Below, piece after piece: positions 7,633 through 16,126 of a DNA stretch of 64,000 bases. The stretch is from Candidatus Obscuribacter phosphatis (lineage in GTDB: Bacteria > Cyanobacteriota > Vampirovibrionia > Obscuribacterales > Obscuribacteraceae). Below the pieces are notes generated by a model, which ran no database searches, was not told the DNA's origin, and saw only the letters and a program-made list of their open reading frames with translations. A program made the translations under genes and the position numbers. The stretch's first letter is position 1. The number at the start of each line of letters is the position of its first letter. The stretch lies in assembly GCA_001899315.1 (NCBI GenBank), contig MOYA01000001.1, positions 2,496,529 through 2,560,528 on the forward strand, in the 5' to 3' direction.

Positions 7633-10600
7633 TTGAACCCAGTTCAACTAATTGCCACGCTCAGAAAGCTAGGCAATTATCTAGCCGGTCTGTTTCCATC
7701 TCTTGCAAAGCTTGCCGACCTAATCTTCGGCAAGCTTTTTGCTTTACTGCAAAAGTCACCTGGCTATGACCGCTTCAAAGAGCTTTTAGAAAAGAAAGAA
7801 ATAGCAGCGCTCTCCGCCATCTTTCAAAGATTCTACTGGCGCCCTTATAGCGATGATAGGCTGAGCCATTCCGCCAGTGAAGATTTCGCACCAGAAGCAT
7901 TCAAGATTGTCAGACCACTTCTGCAACTTGCCATATTGAGCGTCCTGCTCATTCCCTTCACCGGTGAAAACTTTCCCTTTCAGAGGGTCTCTCTAGAAAC
8001 CTTCGCTTCTTTCAAGAGCACCGCACCGGTTTGGAGTATCTATCTCTGGCAGCCACTCTTCGCCCTTTCTTGGTCAGCGCTTCTGACCGGACTAGCACTC
8101 TCCAACCGTCTCGGCTTTTTGGCCGGCGCCCTGGCCTCACTTTACTTTCTTGCCACCACCAGCATAACCATTCCCAGAGATTTCTGGAACGCTCTATTGG
8201 GGGCTTCCGTACTAGTCAATCTACACTTAAGCGAAAGCGCCCTAGCGCGTGACTCCCGAACCGCCAAGCTAGGCAGTCGCGTCAATCTCTTGCTTGTTTC
8301 TGTGGCAGTCGGCGTGCAGATAATGGTAATGACACCGCTCAAACCATTTATCTGCGACACCCTAAAATTACAAAGCGCCTACGCCGGCATACCAAGCGGT
8401 GTCATATGCGGTGCCATACTCGGTCTTTTGTTATTGACACTGGTTAACCTTACTCTTAAGTATACTGACAAGAACACTCACGAAAATTTAAAGGAAAATT
8501 CAAAGGAAAATTCAAAGGAAAATTCAAAGGAAAATTCAAAGGAAAATTCAAAGGAAAATACTCACGAAAATTCTCAAGAAAATTGCGACGCCACCGCACT
8601 CGATAAAGCCACACTGAAAAGCTACCGCTTAAGCGCAGCGCTCATGCTCTTCTTCCTCTTTGCTAATCTGTTTCGCTCTAATGCAGGCGTGACAGCCGGG
8701 CTAGACCTTTCATCCTTAAGTTTATCGAATGCCTATCTCTGGCCGGTCTGGTACTTCATCGGCATAGGTATTATGCATAAACTTATTAGTTCAAGCAAAG
8801 TCATAGCCCGGTCGCTGCCCGATCTAGTACCGGCAAAATATCTCTCACCACTGCTTCTCACCCTTCTGCCTGCAGCTCTAATTTGCACCACTGCCGATAC
8901 CATTGCCCTATTTTTCGCCAATCTGCCGATCAATGCCGCAACCACCTTTTTGAGCACTCAGTCCTTTGCCTTCTATAAGGTGCTTAGTCCCTTCCTCTTT
9001 GGCGATACCCAAACGAGAATCAGCACCACCTGGTTCAGCTATGTACTAATGTTCGACCTCTATCTGGTTATCTGCTTTGCCATGGCCAAATGCTTAAGCA
9101 CTGAGCTTATCAATAGGTTTTTCTATCTCACCGCCCTGGCTTACTTTCTAATCTGCGAGTATTTGTTTCAATTCCATTCTTTTGCCAGAACAGTCAAACA
9201 TTCCCTCATATTGAGCCTCTTTTTTGCCGTCTGGCTGATTTGGCTAATGCATACAGTGGGCTGGACAATGAGCAGACAAAGCTCAAAGCTCTGGCCAGAA
9301 CGCGGTCGCATCTTAATTTATGCGGCGATAGTCGGTCTCTGCGTGCTCGAAATACACGCCCGCCTGGCATCTCTCGACTTCCGCATAAACAATGAAATCT
9401 TCCTGGCTATGTTCAAAGGCGTAATCGAAGTCGGTCCACCCTACTATCTCTATATACTAGCCAACAAAAGACTAACGACCTTACCCATAACACCCAGCTC
9501 TCTCTTTAAGTTCTTCGCCTTGGGCGGGCTCCTGTCAGGCTTGAGCAATTTATTCGACAAGTTGTCCTTCTGTCTCAGTTCCAACCAGGCTTTGACCACA
9601 TTTCTTGACCACCAGATCTACCGCTTCAGCAATTACGGCACACCATCAATTTATTGCCCGGTAAGCTTATCGGCGCTGGTATTAAAGATGGTGCTTTACC
9701 TGACCTTACTATTTGCGCTCAAGAAACTAATCGGTAAAAGAGACAAAAGCGAATCCTACACAGCATTCGCTCTAATGTCATTGGCGGGCGGCATCGCCGC
9801 CTTCTCGCACAGCATGGTCGACCTGCCTTTACCCATCAATTTCAGATTGCTTTTTGCACCGACGGCAGTCTATACAAGTTTCAATATAAACCTACTCAAC
9901 ACCTTTGCTCTAGCCTGGCTACCAGCAATTTTCGTATCTTTATTCAAAGCCAAAGCAAAGCCCAAGTATATTCTCGCTCTAGTATCATTTGCGATACTAC
10001 TTGCCGGCACTGTCAATTTTGAATTAAATAGTGCATTCTTGCGCGCTGCAGACTACATCTATCAATATGCCTTCCTGCTAATCGTCAGCATGGCTCTTGC
10101 CCTGCAAAAACTTATCAACACGGTAGAACTCAGCCAAACAGATATAGATACTGTAGATGATGATAAAACCCGACAAAAGACAACTAAAGTTCTTGAAACT
10201 TCTCTTTATGTACTACTGGCAGCCGGTATCATCTGGAGTGGCATAAGCAACCATCCTAAACTCACTCAAGGAGTCTTAGATTGGCAGGCTCTCAATGATC
10301 AGATCTATAGCCGCCAAGATAAGGGAGGCAGCTACATACTATTTACAGGCAAAATCGCAAAAGCAGCCGGCGGTAACGATCAAGACGAAAGAGGCAGGGC
10401 TATGGCGGCAGCCAAGCAAATACTTTCCCAGGCGGCAACAAGCGGCAAGTATGAAAATCTCAATGTGCTTTCTATAGAAGAACCGGCCCATATGAATGCC
10501 AGCTTGGTGCTTCGCTATAGCTTCCAAGCCAAAGAAAAGGTTCTAATGTACGCACTTATAAATAAGCAAGAAAATAGCACCGGAGACGAAAGTCAAATAA

Positions 10601-10872
10601 GCCAGGCAAGCAGGCCCAGTCAAGAAAACAGTCCTAATAAAGAGAGCACTAATCTAGATAGCACTAATCTAGACAGGACTAATCAAGAGAGCAGAAGAGA
10701 AGCCGATAAGCTCTACTGGGCAGGCACCACAGCAATTGTGGATGACGGCGCTGACTATATCTACTACACTATTTTCGGTCCGCCGGCGCAGGCAGACCAC
10801 AACGAAGCCGAGCTGACCTTAATGGTGAACAAAAGATCGACACCGCGACAAAAGAACATCACTAATGACTGA
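7633..10872 (+). CDS. Large polytopic membrane protein, unknown
   Basis: A 1079-residue inner-membrane protein with roughly twenty hydrophobic segments spread from residue 95 to 860, split near residue 280-320 by a polar loop made of KENS repeats. The last 200 residues are soluble (from about LTQGVLDWQALND) and contain a second degenerate repeat (NLDSTNLDRTNQES). No transporter, glycosyltransferase or polymerase motif can be recognised, so function is unknown; the size and the soluble C-terminus are compatible with an envelope polysaccharide or lipid enzyme, but that is a guess. The start is TTG with AGGAA about 12 nt upstream. The 3' end overlaps the MFS gene by 8 nt, so the two are probably co-translated. 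Confidence 0.75.
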   Translation: MNPVQLIATLRKLGNYLAGLFPSLAKLADLIFGKLFALLQKSPGYDRFKELLEKKEIAALSAIFQRFYWRPYSDDRLSHSASEDFAPEAFKIVRPLLQLAILSVLLIPFTGENFPFQRVSLETFASFKSTAPVWSIYLWQPLFALSWSALLTGLALSNRLGFLAGALASLYFLATTSITIPRDFWNALLGASVLVNLHLSESALARDSRTAKLGSRVNLLLVSVAVGVQIMVMTPLKPFICDTLKLQSAYAGIPSGVICGAILGLLLLTLVNLTLKYTDKNTHENLKENSKENSKENSKENSKENSKENTHENSQENCDATALDKATLKSYRLSAALMLFFLFANLFRSNAGVTAGLDLSSLSLSNAYLWPVWYFIGIGIMHKLISSSKVIARSLPDLVPAKYLSPLLLTLLPAALICTTADTIALFFANLPINAATTFLSTQSFAFYKVLSPFLFGDTQTRISTTWFSYVLMFDLYLVICFAMAKCLSTELINRFFYLTALAYFLICEYLFQFHSFARTVKHSLILSLFFAVWLIWLMHTVGWTMSRQSSKLWPERGRILIYAAIVGLCVLEIHARLASLDFRINNEIFLAMFKGVIEVGPPYYLYILANKRLTTLPITPSSLFKFFALGGLLSGLSNLFDKLSFCLSSNQALTTFLDHQIYRFSNYGTPSIYCPVSLSALVLKMVLYLTLLFALKKLIGKRDKSESYTAFALMSLAGGIAAFSHSMVDLPLPINFRLLFAPTAVYTSFNINLLNTFALAWLPAIFVSLFKAKAKPKYILALVSFAILLAGTVNFELNSAFLRAADYIYQYAFLLIVSMALALQKLINTVELSQTDIDTVDDDKTRQKTTKVLETSLYVLLAAGIIWSGISNHPKLTQGVLDWQALNDQIYSRQDKGGSYILFTGKIAKAAGGNDQDERGRAMAAAKQILSQAATSGKYENLNVLSIEEPAHMNASLVLRYSFQAKEKVLMYALINKQENSTGDESQISQASRPSQENSPNKESTNLDSTNLDRTNQESRREADKLYWAGTTAIVDDGADYIYYTIFGPPAQADHNEAELTLMVNKRSTPRQKNITND
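8491..8562. repeat. 12-bp in-frame minisatellite (KENS)n
   Basis: Five exact copies of AAGGAAAATTCA run from 8491 to 8550, followed by one degenerate copy to 8562 and further decayed copies on both sides (KENL, THENSQEN). Each unit encodes Lys-Glu-Asn-Ser, so copy-number change keeps the frame. It falls in a cytoplasmic or periplasmic loop between membrane segments of the large membrane protein. Confidence 0.95.
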
Positions 10873-12277
10873 AATTGAAAGAAACGAAGTCGCCAAGGAC
10901 GCACCTATACTTACTCAAACACTGCGCAAAGTCTCTCTGCGCCTTTTGCCGTTTCTTTTCATCTTATATATTGTCTCCTATCTAGATCGCATAAACCTGT
11001 CTTTTGCCGCCCTCAAAATGAATGCCGATCTAGGTTTCAGCGACAGTGAGTACGGCTTTGGCGCCGGTATTTTCTTTCTTGGCTATTGCCTCTTTGGCAT
11101 ACCAAGCAATCACATAGTAGAGAAATTTGGACCAAGGCGTTGGATAGCACTGATAATGGTGCTATGGGGCTTCATTACCATCGCCCTTTGCTTGGTCAGA
11201 GATCCTTTTACTTTTGCCCTTGTCCGCTTTATCTTGGGCGCGGCTGAAGCTGGTTTCTTTCCCGGCATGCTTTTGTATCTCACCTATTGGTTCCCCAAAC
11301 GAGAGTACGGCACAGCTGTGGCTCGCTTCATGACAGCCATTCCGGCAGCAGGGCTTCTGGGCAGCCTAGTAGCCGAAAAGGCATTGGGCATGGAAGGGCT
11401 TCATGGTCTCGCCGGCTGGAAATGGCTTTTTCTAATTACTGGTGCACCGGCGGTGGTGCTAGGCGCCGTAGTACCATTTCTGATACCAGACCGCCCGGAG
11501 CATGCCAAGTTTCTTAGCCCCCAAGAAAAAACAGCACTGCAAGAAGCTCTTTCTCGCGAAGCTCTTTCTCAAGAAGCGCCCTCACAAAAAGCTTTTTTGC
11601 AAGAATCCCGCAACCAAGAGCCTGAGAGACAAGACCAGAAACAAGATAAAGCACAAGATGAAAAACAAAACAAGGCACAAAGGCAGACGAAAGCAGGATC
11701 GGCCCTGACCAGCAAAGTAGTTTGGACCTATGCCCTTATTTACTTCACCCTGACAGTGAGTATGTATGGCTTTCAGTTTTGGCTGCCGCAGGTAATCAAA
11801 GCTTTCTCGGCAGCCGGACAATCCGATGCCATTACTTCTAGACTGACAGCTATACCAGCTATTTTTCAAGGCTTGGGCATGCTAATTATTGCGGCAAGCT
11901 CGGACAAGAAAAGAGAGCGCAGTTTTCACTTGGTTGTCGCCAATGCTCTCACTGCAATTGGATTATTGTCAGCCCTCTATCCCGATAACGGTATCAAGTT
12001 CGGTGCTCTCTCTCTAGCGGCTTTCGGCATCTGGGGTGCAGTCGGTCCCTTCTGGGCCCTCTGCCGTGAAAGTTTGCCGCGGCACCTGCAGGCAACCGGT
12101 ATCGCCCTGATAAATTCAGTGGGCAATTTAGGCGGCTTTGCCGGACCATTTTTGATTGGCTTTATCAAAGAAGCCTCGAAAGAGAACGGGCTGGAAACAG
12201 CCTTAGCCACTCTTGCCAGCGCCAGTCTTGTCTCAGCCTTAATTGTTTATCTAAGGCGGCGTGCGCCGAGCATGTAA
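10865..12277 (+). CDS. MFS transporter, anion:cation symporter (ACS)-like
   Basis: A 470-residue major facilitator superfamily transporter with 12 hydrophobic segments. SYLDRINLSFAALKMNADLGFSD near the N-terminus, the loop-2/3 pattern G..SNHIVEKFGPRRWI, and FFPGMLLYLTYWFPKREYG are typical of the ACS family, which moves organic anions such as tartrate, glucarate or phthalate. The substrate cannot be predicted. The central loop between helices 6 and 7 (about residues 218-275) is expanded by a repetitive Gln/Lys/Glu/Ala stretch (REALSQEAPSQKAF), not usual for the family. It starts 8 nt inside the preceding gene. Its end overlaps the convergent gene by 27 nt. Confidence 0.88.
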   Translation: MTEIERNEVAKDAPILTQTLRKVSLRLLPFLFILYIVSYLDRINLSFAALKMNADLGFSDSEYGFGAGIFFLGYCLFGIPSNHIVEKFGPRRWIALIMVLWGFITIALCLVRDPFTFALVRFILGAAEAGFFPGMLLYLTYWFPKREYGTAVARFMTAIPAAGLLGSLVAEKALGMEGLHGLAGWKWLFLITGAPAVVLGAVVPFLIPDRPEHAKFLSPQEKTALQEALSREALSQEAPSQKAFLQESRNQEPERQDQKQDKAQDEKQNKAQRQTKAGSALTSKVVWTYALIYFTLTVSMYGFQFWLPQVIKAFSAAGQSDAITSRLTAIPAIFQGLGMLIIAASSDKKRERSFHLVVANALTAIGLLSALYPDNGIKFGALSLAAFGIWGAVGPFWALCRESLPRHLQATGIALINSVGNLGGFAGPFLIGFIKEASKENGLETALATLASASLVSALIVYLRRRAPSM

Positions 12278-12823
12278 TTCTTTGATAAGAGAATAATTGG
12301 TACGACCAAGCAAAAGAGAAACGTTGCGATCGCCTAGCTGAACCCGTCTTTGATATTCAGACGGGTTGGCTGGACTGTACTTCCAAATGATGCGACTGCC
12401 ACCCTGATAGTCAAAGACATCGACTTGCACCACGATAGGCATATTGGAAACAGCCGCCTGTTGGCGGTCCTGTGCCTGCAAAGTATTGGGGGTCGTATTG
12501 GTGGCCGGCGCCAACCATGAATTACCAGTCACCCTGATAGAGCGCTCAATCGGGTCTTCTATAGTGACAACTTTGATACTCCAGTTGGTGGCTTTGTAGT
12601 TATGAGCCAGAGCTCTCTGCACCGACTTAGCCGCTTCATGATAATTCTGTTTGGAAAAAACCTGATTGGGATGCACATTAGTAGGGTCACCGACCATCCC
12701 GGTGAGTTCTTTCAGGACGGTCATCTCCATCATATTCTTTAGACGCCCGCCAAAAATTAGCAGAAACAGAACTAGGCAGCCTGCTGCGATTAAATAGTCT
12801 TGAGGGGGTAAGGCAAATTCCAT
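12251..12823 (-). CDS. Membrane-anchored hypothetical protein
   Basis: An unrecognised 190-residue protein. One hydrophobic segment near the N-terminus (about residues 10-26) suggests a single-pass anchor, with the rest exposed. The body is a mixed alpha/beta domain with VQVDVFDYQGGSRIIWKYSP, without cysteines or catalytic motifs. It is the third gene of a minus-strand set (Gly/Cys-repeat protein, peptidase candidate, this gene), 64 nt after the peptidase candidate, and could work with them. Its last 27 nt overlap the convergent MFS gene. Confidence 0.7.
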   Translation of the reverse strand: MEFALPPQDYLIAAGCLVLFLLIFGGRLKNMMEMTVLKELTGMVGDPTNVHPNQVFSKQNYHEAAKSVQRALAHNYKATNWSIKVVTIEDPIERSIRVTGNSWLAPATNTTPNTLQAQDRQQAAVSNMPIVVQVDVFDYQGGSRIIWKYSPANPSEYQRRVQLGDRNVSLLLGRTNYSLIKELHARRTPP

Positions 12824-12887
12824 GCGAATTATCAGTCACAAGAGTCTTCTTACCTCGGATTTTCCCAGACTGGGCGCTTGTTAAACA

Positions 12888-14582
12888 TCAGCGCAAGCCG
12901 AGATTGCGGGGCGAATACCAGCCGTCGCGAGAACCTCCCCACCAGTTATTGACGTAAAAGCGGTCCTTGACCGGGTCATAGTCATCAATAGCCATACAAT
13001 GACCAGGCACGATATAAGCCACACTGCCGCGTGTTTTTAGAGCTCCGATTATATCTGCTTTGCGGGCGCCGTAACCCATCCAATTATCCAGAATGCCCAT
13101 ATTGGTTCCGCAAGCCAATCTTGAGACATAATTGAGCTGTTGATTGGTGGTGCCCCGATAGTCATAACCCCGCGACCGATAGCCCAAGGCGGCAATGGCG
13201 GCAAACTGAAATATTTGATTGGAATAAGAACGGTTCCAACTGGGCTCGTAATTGAGCTGAGCTTCGGTAAGGGGAACCTTTACCTTCTCACCGGCACGGT
13301 TGGTACCAGCCGAGGTGACATAGCCCATAGTCGAGGCTTCTTTCAGCCAGCGAGTCAGCTCCTGTGGTTTGCGTCTAGCCAAATTGCTCTCCACAGCATT
13401 GAGCGAACAGGTACCAATCGAGCCTTGATTGATAAAGCGCGCCGGGTCGGCCAGTTCTTTCAATGCCGACTCAACCAGTAAGCGACGTTCCTGAGTGCCC
13501 ACCACCCTAGCTCGCCCCACCGGTGCAGCGGTCAAAATCTTTGACAAATTGTCATAGGTAGCCGCTACATCTGACTGGTTGGCGCCCATCCAGCCGCGCC
13601 TACCATAAGAAAGTGCACGTGATTCGAAACGATTCATCCAAGAGAGGGTCTCAGCCTCGCTGCCTTTAAAGACGCCAAAGCGAGCGGCATTCTTGATAAA
13701 GTCTTCGCGGGTAGACTGAAAAGCAAAGATATCACCAAGGTTCGACTCACTTTGATCGCGCAATTTCGCTGGAGTAAAGAAGCGCTCGTTTAACTCTTTA
13801 AAGGCTAGCTCGCCGTCATCGCGCACACGCATGGCACTGCGCCAAGCAGGCATGGCACCGTTGTCTGAGCGCACCACAAACTTTTCACTATCGCCCACCC
13901 TTTCGCTCATCTGAGTGACCAGCTGACCCGATGAAGTGCGGTAAGTTTCTATAACTTTGTTCAGTTTATTGCCTTGGTCATAGAAATATTGCTGCACCGC
14001 CCCTGAAGGTCGTTCGATAGCGACTATGCGGTCGCCATGTTTCTCGACTTTATTGAATTCGGTGGTCAAGACAACAGTCCTATCACCGCTCATTATGGCG
14101 ATATTGCCCAGTGCCGCTTCTTTCTGCCCGACCCTTACCTGTCTTTGACTGGCAGTCAAATCTAGCTCATTTTCCACACCGTTTATCGAGGTGCGAATTT
14201 TGCTCACTATAGGCTGACCATCCTGAGAACGTTTGATTATGCCGTCTTCTCTTTCATAGTCTATTTCGAGGCTGTTTCCGCCTCGCACTACTTTTGAGAC
14301 GCAGCCTTCTTTCAACGTCACAAGAGCGCCGTCGCCCTTTCTGATATCAACCGATTCGAGCGTCCGTTCGCTTGCCTGCAAAGGTCTAAATAAGTCCGGT
14401 TTTGAGTCCGGTCTTAAGTCAGTTTTTGAGTCAGCCTTTAAGTCAGATCTTGAATCTGAACTTGATTCGGCATTCAACTCTGGTCTCAGGACAGACTCTC
14501 GCAACTGGTTGCGCGCTTCAATGGCGGCAAAACGATTATCTAGTTTCTCCCTGGCTAAATCGCGTTCACTTTCCAGCGGCAT
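12888..14582 (-). CDS. Papain/calpain-fold cysteine peptidase candidate
   Basis: A 564-residue protein whose C-terminal 180 residues show the three signature blocks of a papain- or calpain-like fold: Q386-GSIGT-C392 (oxyanion Gln six residues before the nucleophile), GH528CMAIDDYD, and YVN545NWWG. The spacing and order Q...C...H...N match calpain-type peptidases, so hydrolase activity is a reasonable inference, though the fold is not proven. Residues about 40-65 are a DSKPDL-type low-complexity stretch. Residues about 70-200 look beta-rich and may bind or hold the protein inactive. No signal peptide is visible. The start is 2 nt after the stop of the Gly/Cys-repeat gene, so the two are almost certainly co-translated and may act as partner and peptidase. 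Confidence 0.65.
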   Translation of the reverse strand: MPLESERDLAREKLDNRFAAIEARNQLRESVLRPELNAESSSDSRSDLKADSKTDLRPDSKPDLFRPLQASERTLESVDIRKGDGALVTLKEGCVSKVVRGGNSLEIDYEREDGIIKRSQDGQPIVSKIRTSINGVENELDLTASQRQVRVGQKEAALGNIAIMSGDRTVVLTTEFNKVEKHGDRIVAIERPSGAVQQYFYDQGNKLNKVIETYRTSSGQLVTQMSERVGDSEKFVVRSDNGAMPAWRSAMRVRDDGELAFKELNERFFTPAKLRDQSESNLGDIFAFQSTREDFIKNAARFGVFKGSEAETLSWMNRFESRALSYGRRGWMGANQSDVAATYDNLSKILTAAPVGRARVVGTQERRLLVESALKELADPARFINQGSIGTCSLNAVESNLARRKPQELTRWLKEASTMGYVTSAGTNRAGEKVKVPLTEAQLNYEPSWNRSYSNQIFQFAAIAALGYRSRGYDYRGTTNQQLNYVSRLACGTNMGILDNWMGYGARKADIIGALKTRGSVAYIVPGHCMAIDDYDPVKDRFYVNNWWGGSRDGWYSPRNLGLR

Positions 14583-14584
14583 AA

Positions 14585-16030
14585 CTATCGACCATCCCTA
14601 GAGGGGAAGAGTCCTCCTTGCAAATCGGCCACTATGCGAGCGGCATTATCGCTATTGAGGCGAGTCAAATCGGCGCCGCCGCCGGGCAAGCTGCTATCAT
14701 ATTTGGTGGCAGCATCCAGCACCGCGCTGTTTCTAATCGCTGCTTCAAGCTTGCTGTCGTTGTTGAACATGGCATGCACGTCGGTCATATTGGCTTTGCC
14801 AGAGGCCGAACGCTCAACAAAGTCAGACATAGACTGAGCAAAAGTATCCAGTTTAGCCGGGTCGGCAAGGGCTTTATCTAAACCTTCACTAAAACCTTTG
14901 AGCGCCTGAGCACCATCTTTATCACCGTTCTTTTCTAGCCCCTCACCCTTCTTGCCTAATTTATCTTTGATCTCTTTAGAATGCTTAGAGAGATAGGCAG
15001 CCAGTTTCTTGGGATCCCATGGCGGCGGACCCAGTTCTTCCATAAAGTTATCGGGCAATATATTGGTCAGGAAGCTCGAATAATGGACCGGATTCATATC
15101 GCTGACACGACCGGAAAGTTCGTTCAGGGCTCTGAAAGCTGACGATTCGTTGTTTAGATTAGTGGGATTAGGACTGACCTGATCCAGCTTAGAGTCTAGT
15201 TTCTGGTCTTGGTTCAAGTCGGTTTCGGGCAAATCGCTGCCGCCCCCGCCTCCGCCACCGTCGCAGCCACCGCCGCCGCCTCCGCCGTCGCAGCCACCGC
15301 CGCCACCGCCTCCGCCGTCGCAGCCGCCTCCACCGCCTCCGCCCAAATCAGACCCACCTTGGTCTATAGGTTCATCAATAGGCTTCCGGAACTTAGCATC
15401 AAAACGCTCGGCAAAGTCAGAAGAAACCAGATCGCGGTGGGCAGGATTAACATCTAGGCGAGCGACGCCCTTGCCATCAGAGCCTTTGACCAGATTGCCC
15501 AGGTCGTCAATTACCTTTTCGGTGACCGCGCTATCGGCGCCACTCTCGACCAGTACATTGTAAGTATTCAAAGGCTTGTCGCTAAAATCAGCACCGACTC
15601 TCACTTTGCCATCTTTGCCAATGACTATGTCAGCCTGACGAGCGGCTTTGGCTTGGTCTTCGGCTGAGAGCCCCTCGGGCAACTTAGTTACCTTAATTGC
15701 AGCAGACTGACCTTCAGCAAGATCTCTACCGCCCCTTGATTGCAGTGTCGAATCGGCAACATAACTGACCTTGCTGTCAGCCTTTAGATACTGGCTCTCA
15801 ATTGGTTTTGGATCATAGCCTGGTACCGGAGTAAAATCTAAGACCCCCTTGTCTATGGGAGTGGTGGATGCCAGTTGAAAAGTTGAAGACTCAAAAGCTG
15901 TAGTGGGTACATCTAATATAGAAAAGTTAGAGGAAAAGGAATTTCCTTCCCTAGCAACCTCTTGAAAAGAGGCTCGTACATCACCTGAGAAAGAATCGTT
16001 CATGGGCACTCCAAAAGCAAAGGAATTCAT
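14585..16030 (-). CDS. Gly/Cys-repeat protein, unknown
   Basis: A 481-residue protein of unknown function. Its most striking part is residues about 229-264: runs of seven or eight glycines separated by CDG, so three cysteines sit at regular intervals in a flexible linker. It joins an acidic N-terminal region (about 1-225) to a helical C-terminal domain (about 300-481) with an Asn/Asp-rich end. No signal peptide or membrane segment is seen. It is first in a minus-strand set with the peptidase candidate 2 nt downstream. It could be a substrate, propeptide-like partner or secreted effector of that peptidase, but nothing in the sequence decides this. Confidence 0.75.
   Translation of the reverse strand: MNSFAFGVPMNDSFSGDVRASFQEVAREGNSFSSNFSILDVPTTAFESSTFQLASTTPIDKGVLDFTPVPGYDPKPIESQYLKADSKVSYVADSTLQSRGGRDLAEGQSAAIKVTKLPEGLSAEDQAKAARQADIVIGKDGKVRVGADFSDKPLNTYNVLVESGADSAVTEKVIDDLGNLVKGSDGKGVARLDVNPAHRDLVSSDFAERFDAKFRKPIDEPIDQGGSDLGGGGGGGCDGGGGGGGGCDGGGGGGGCDGGGGGGGSDLPETDLNQDQKLDSKLDQVSPNPTNLNNESSAFRALNELSGRVSDMNPVHYSSFLTNILPDNFMEELGPPPWDPKKLAAYLSKHSKEIKDKLGKKGEGLEKNGDKDGAQALKGFSEGLDKALADPAKLDTFAQSMSDFVERSASGKANMTDVHAMFNNDSKLEAAIRNSAVLDAATKYDSSLPGGGADLTRLNSDNAARIVADLQGGLFPSRDGR
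15239..15344. repeat. CDG(G)7 glycine repeat inside the coding region
   Basis: A C/G-rich block of about four 24-27-nt units encodes runs of seven or eight glycines punctuated by Cys-Asp-Gly. It is read on the minus strand. On the plus strand the same block gives apparent Ala/Thr/Val frames that are only shadows. Confidence 0.9.
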
Positions 16031-16126
16031 GCGCCCAACTTATGTGGCAATCGTTTCAACTTTGTTGCAGGCTTGCCGTAGTTTTCCCACTCAAGCCCCT
16101 TCCGGCATAGATTCAGAAGGCAAGCA

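Noticed and set aside
8461-8590. CRISPR-like array
   Set aside because: The repeats are 12 bp, contiguous, without spacers and in frame with a coding gene; they are a minisatellite.
15209-15457. 82-codon Ala/Thr/Val-rich plus-strand frame
   Set aside because: It is the antisense of the glycine repeat in the minus-strand gene.
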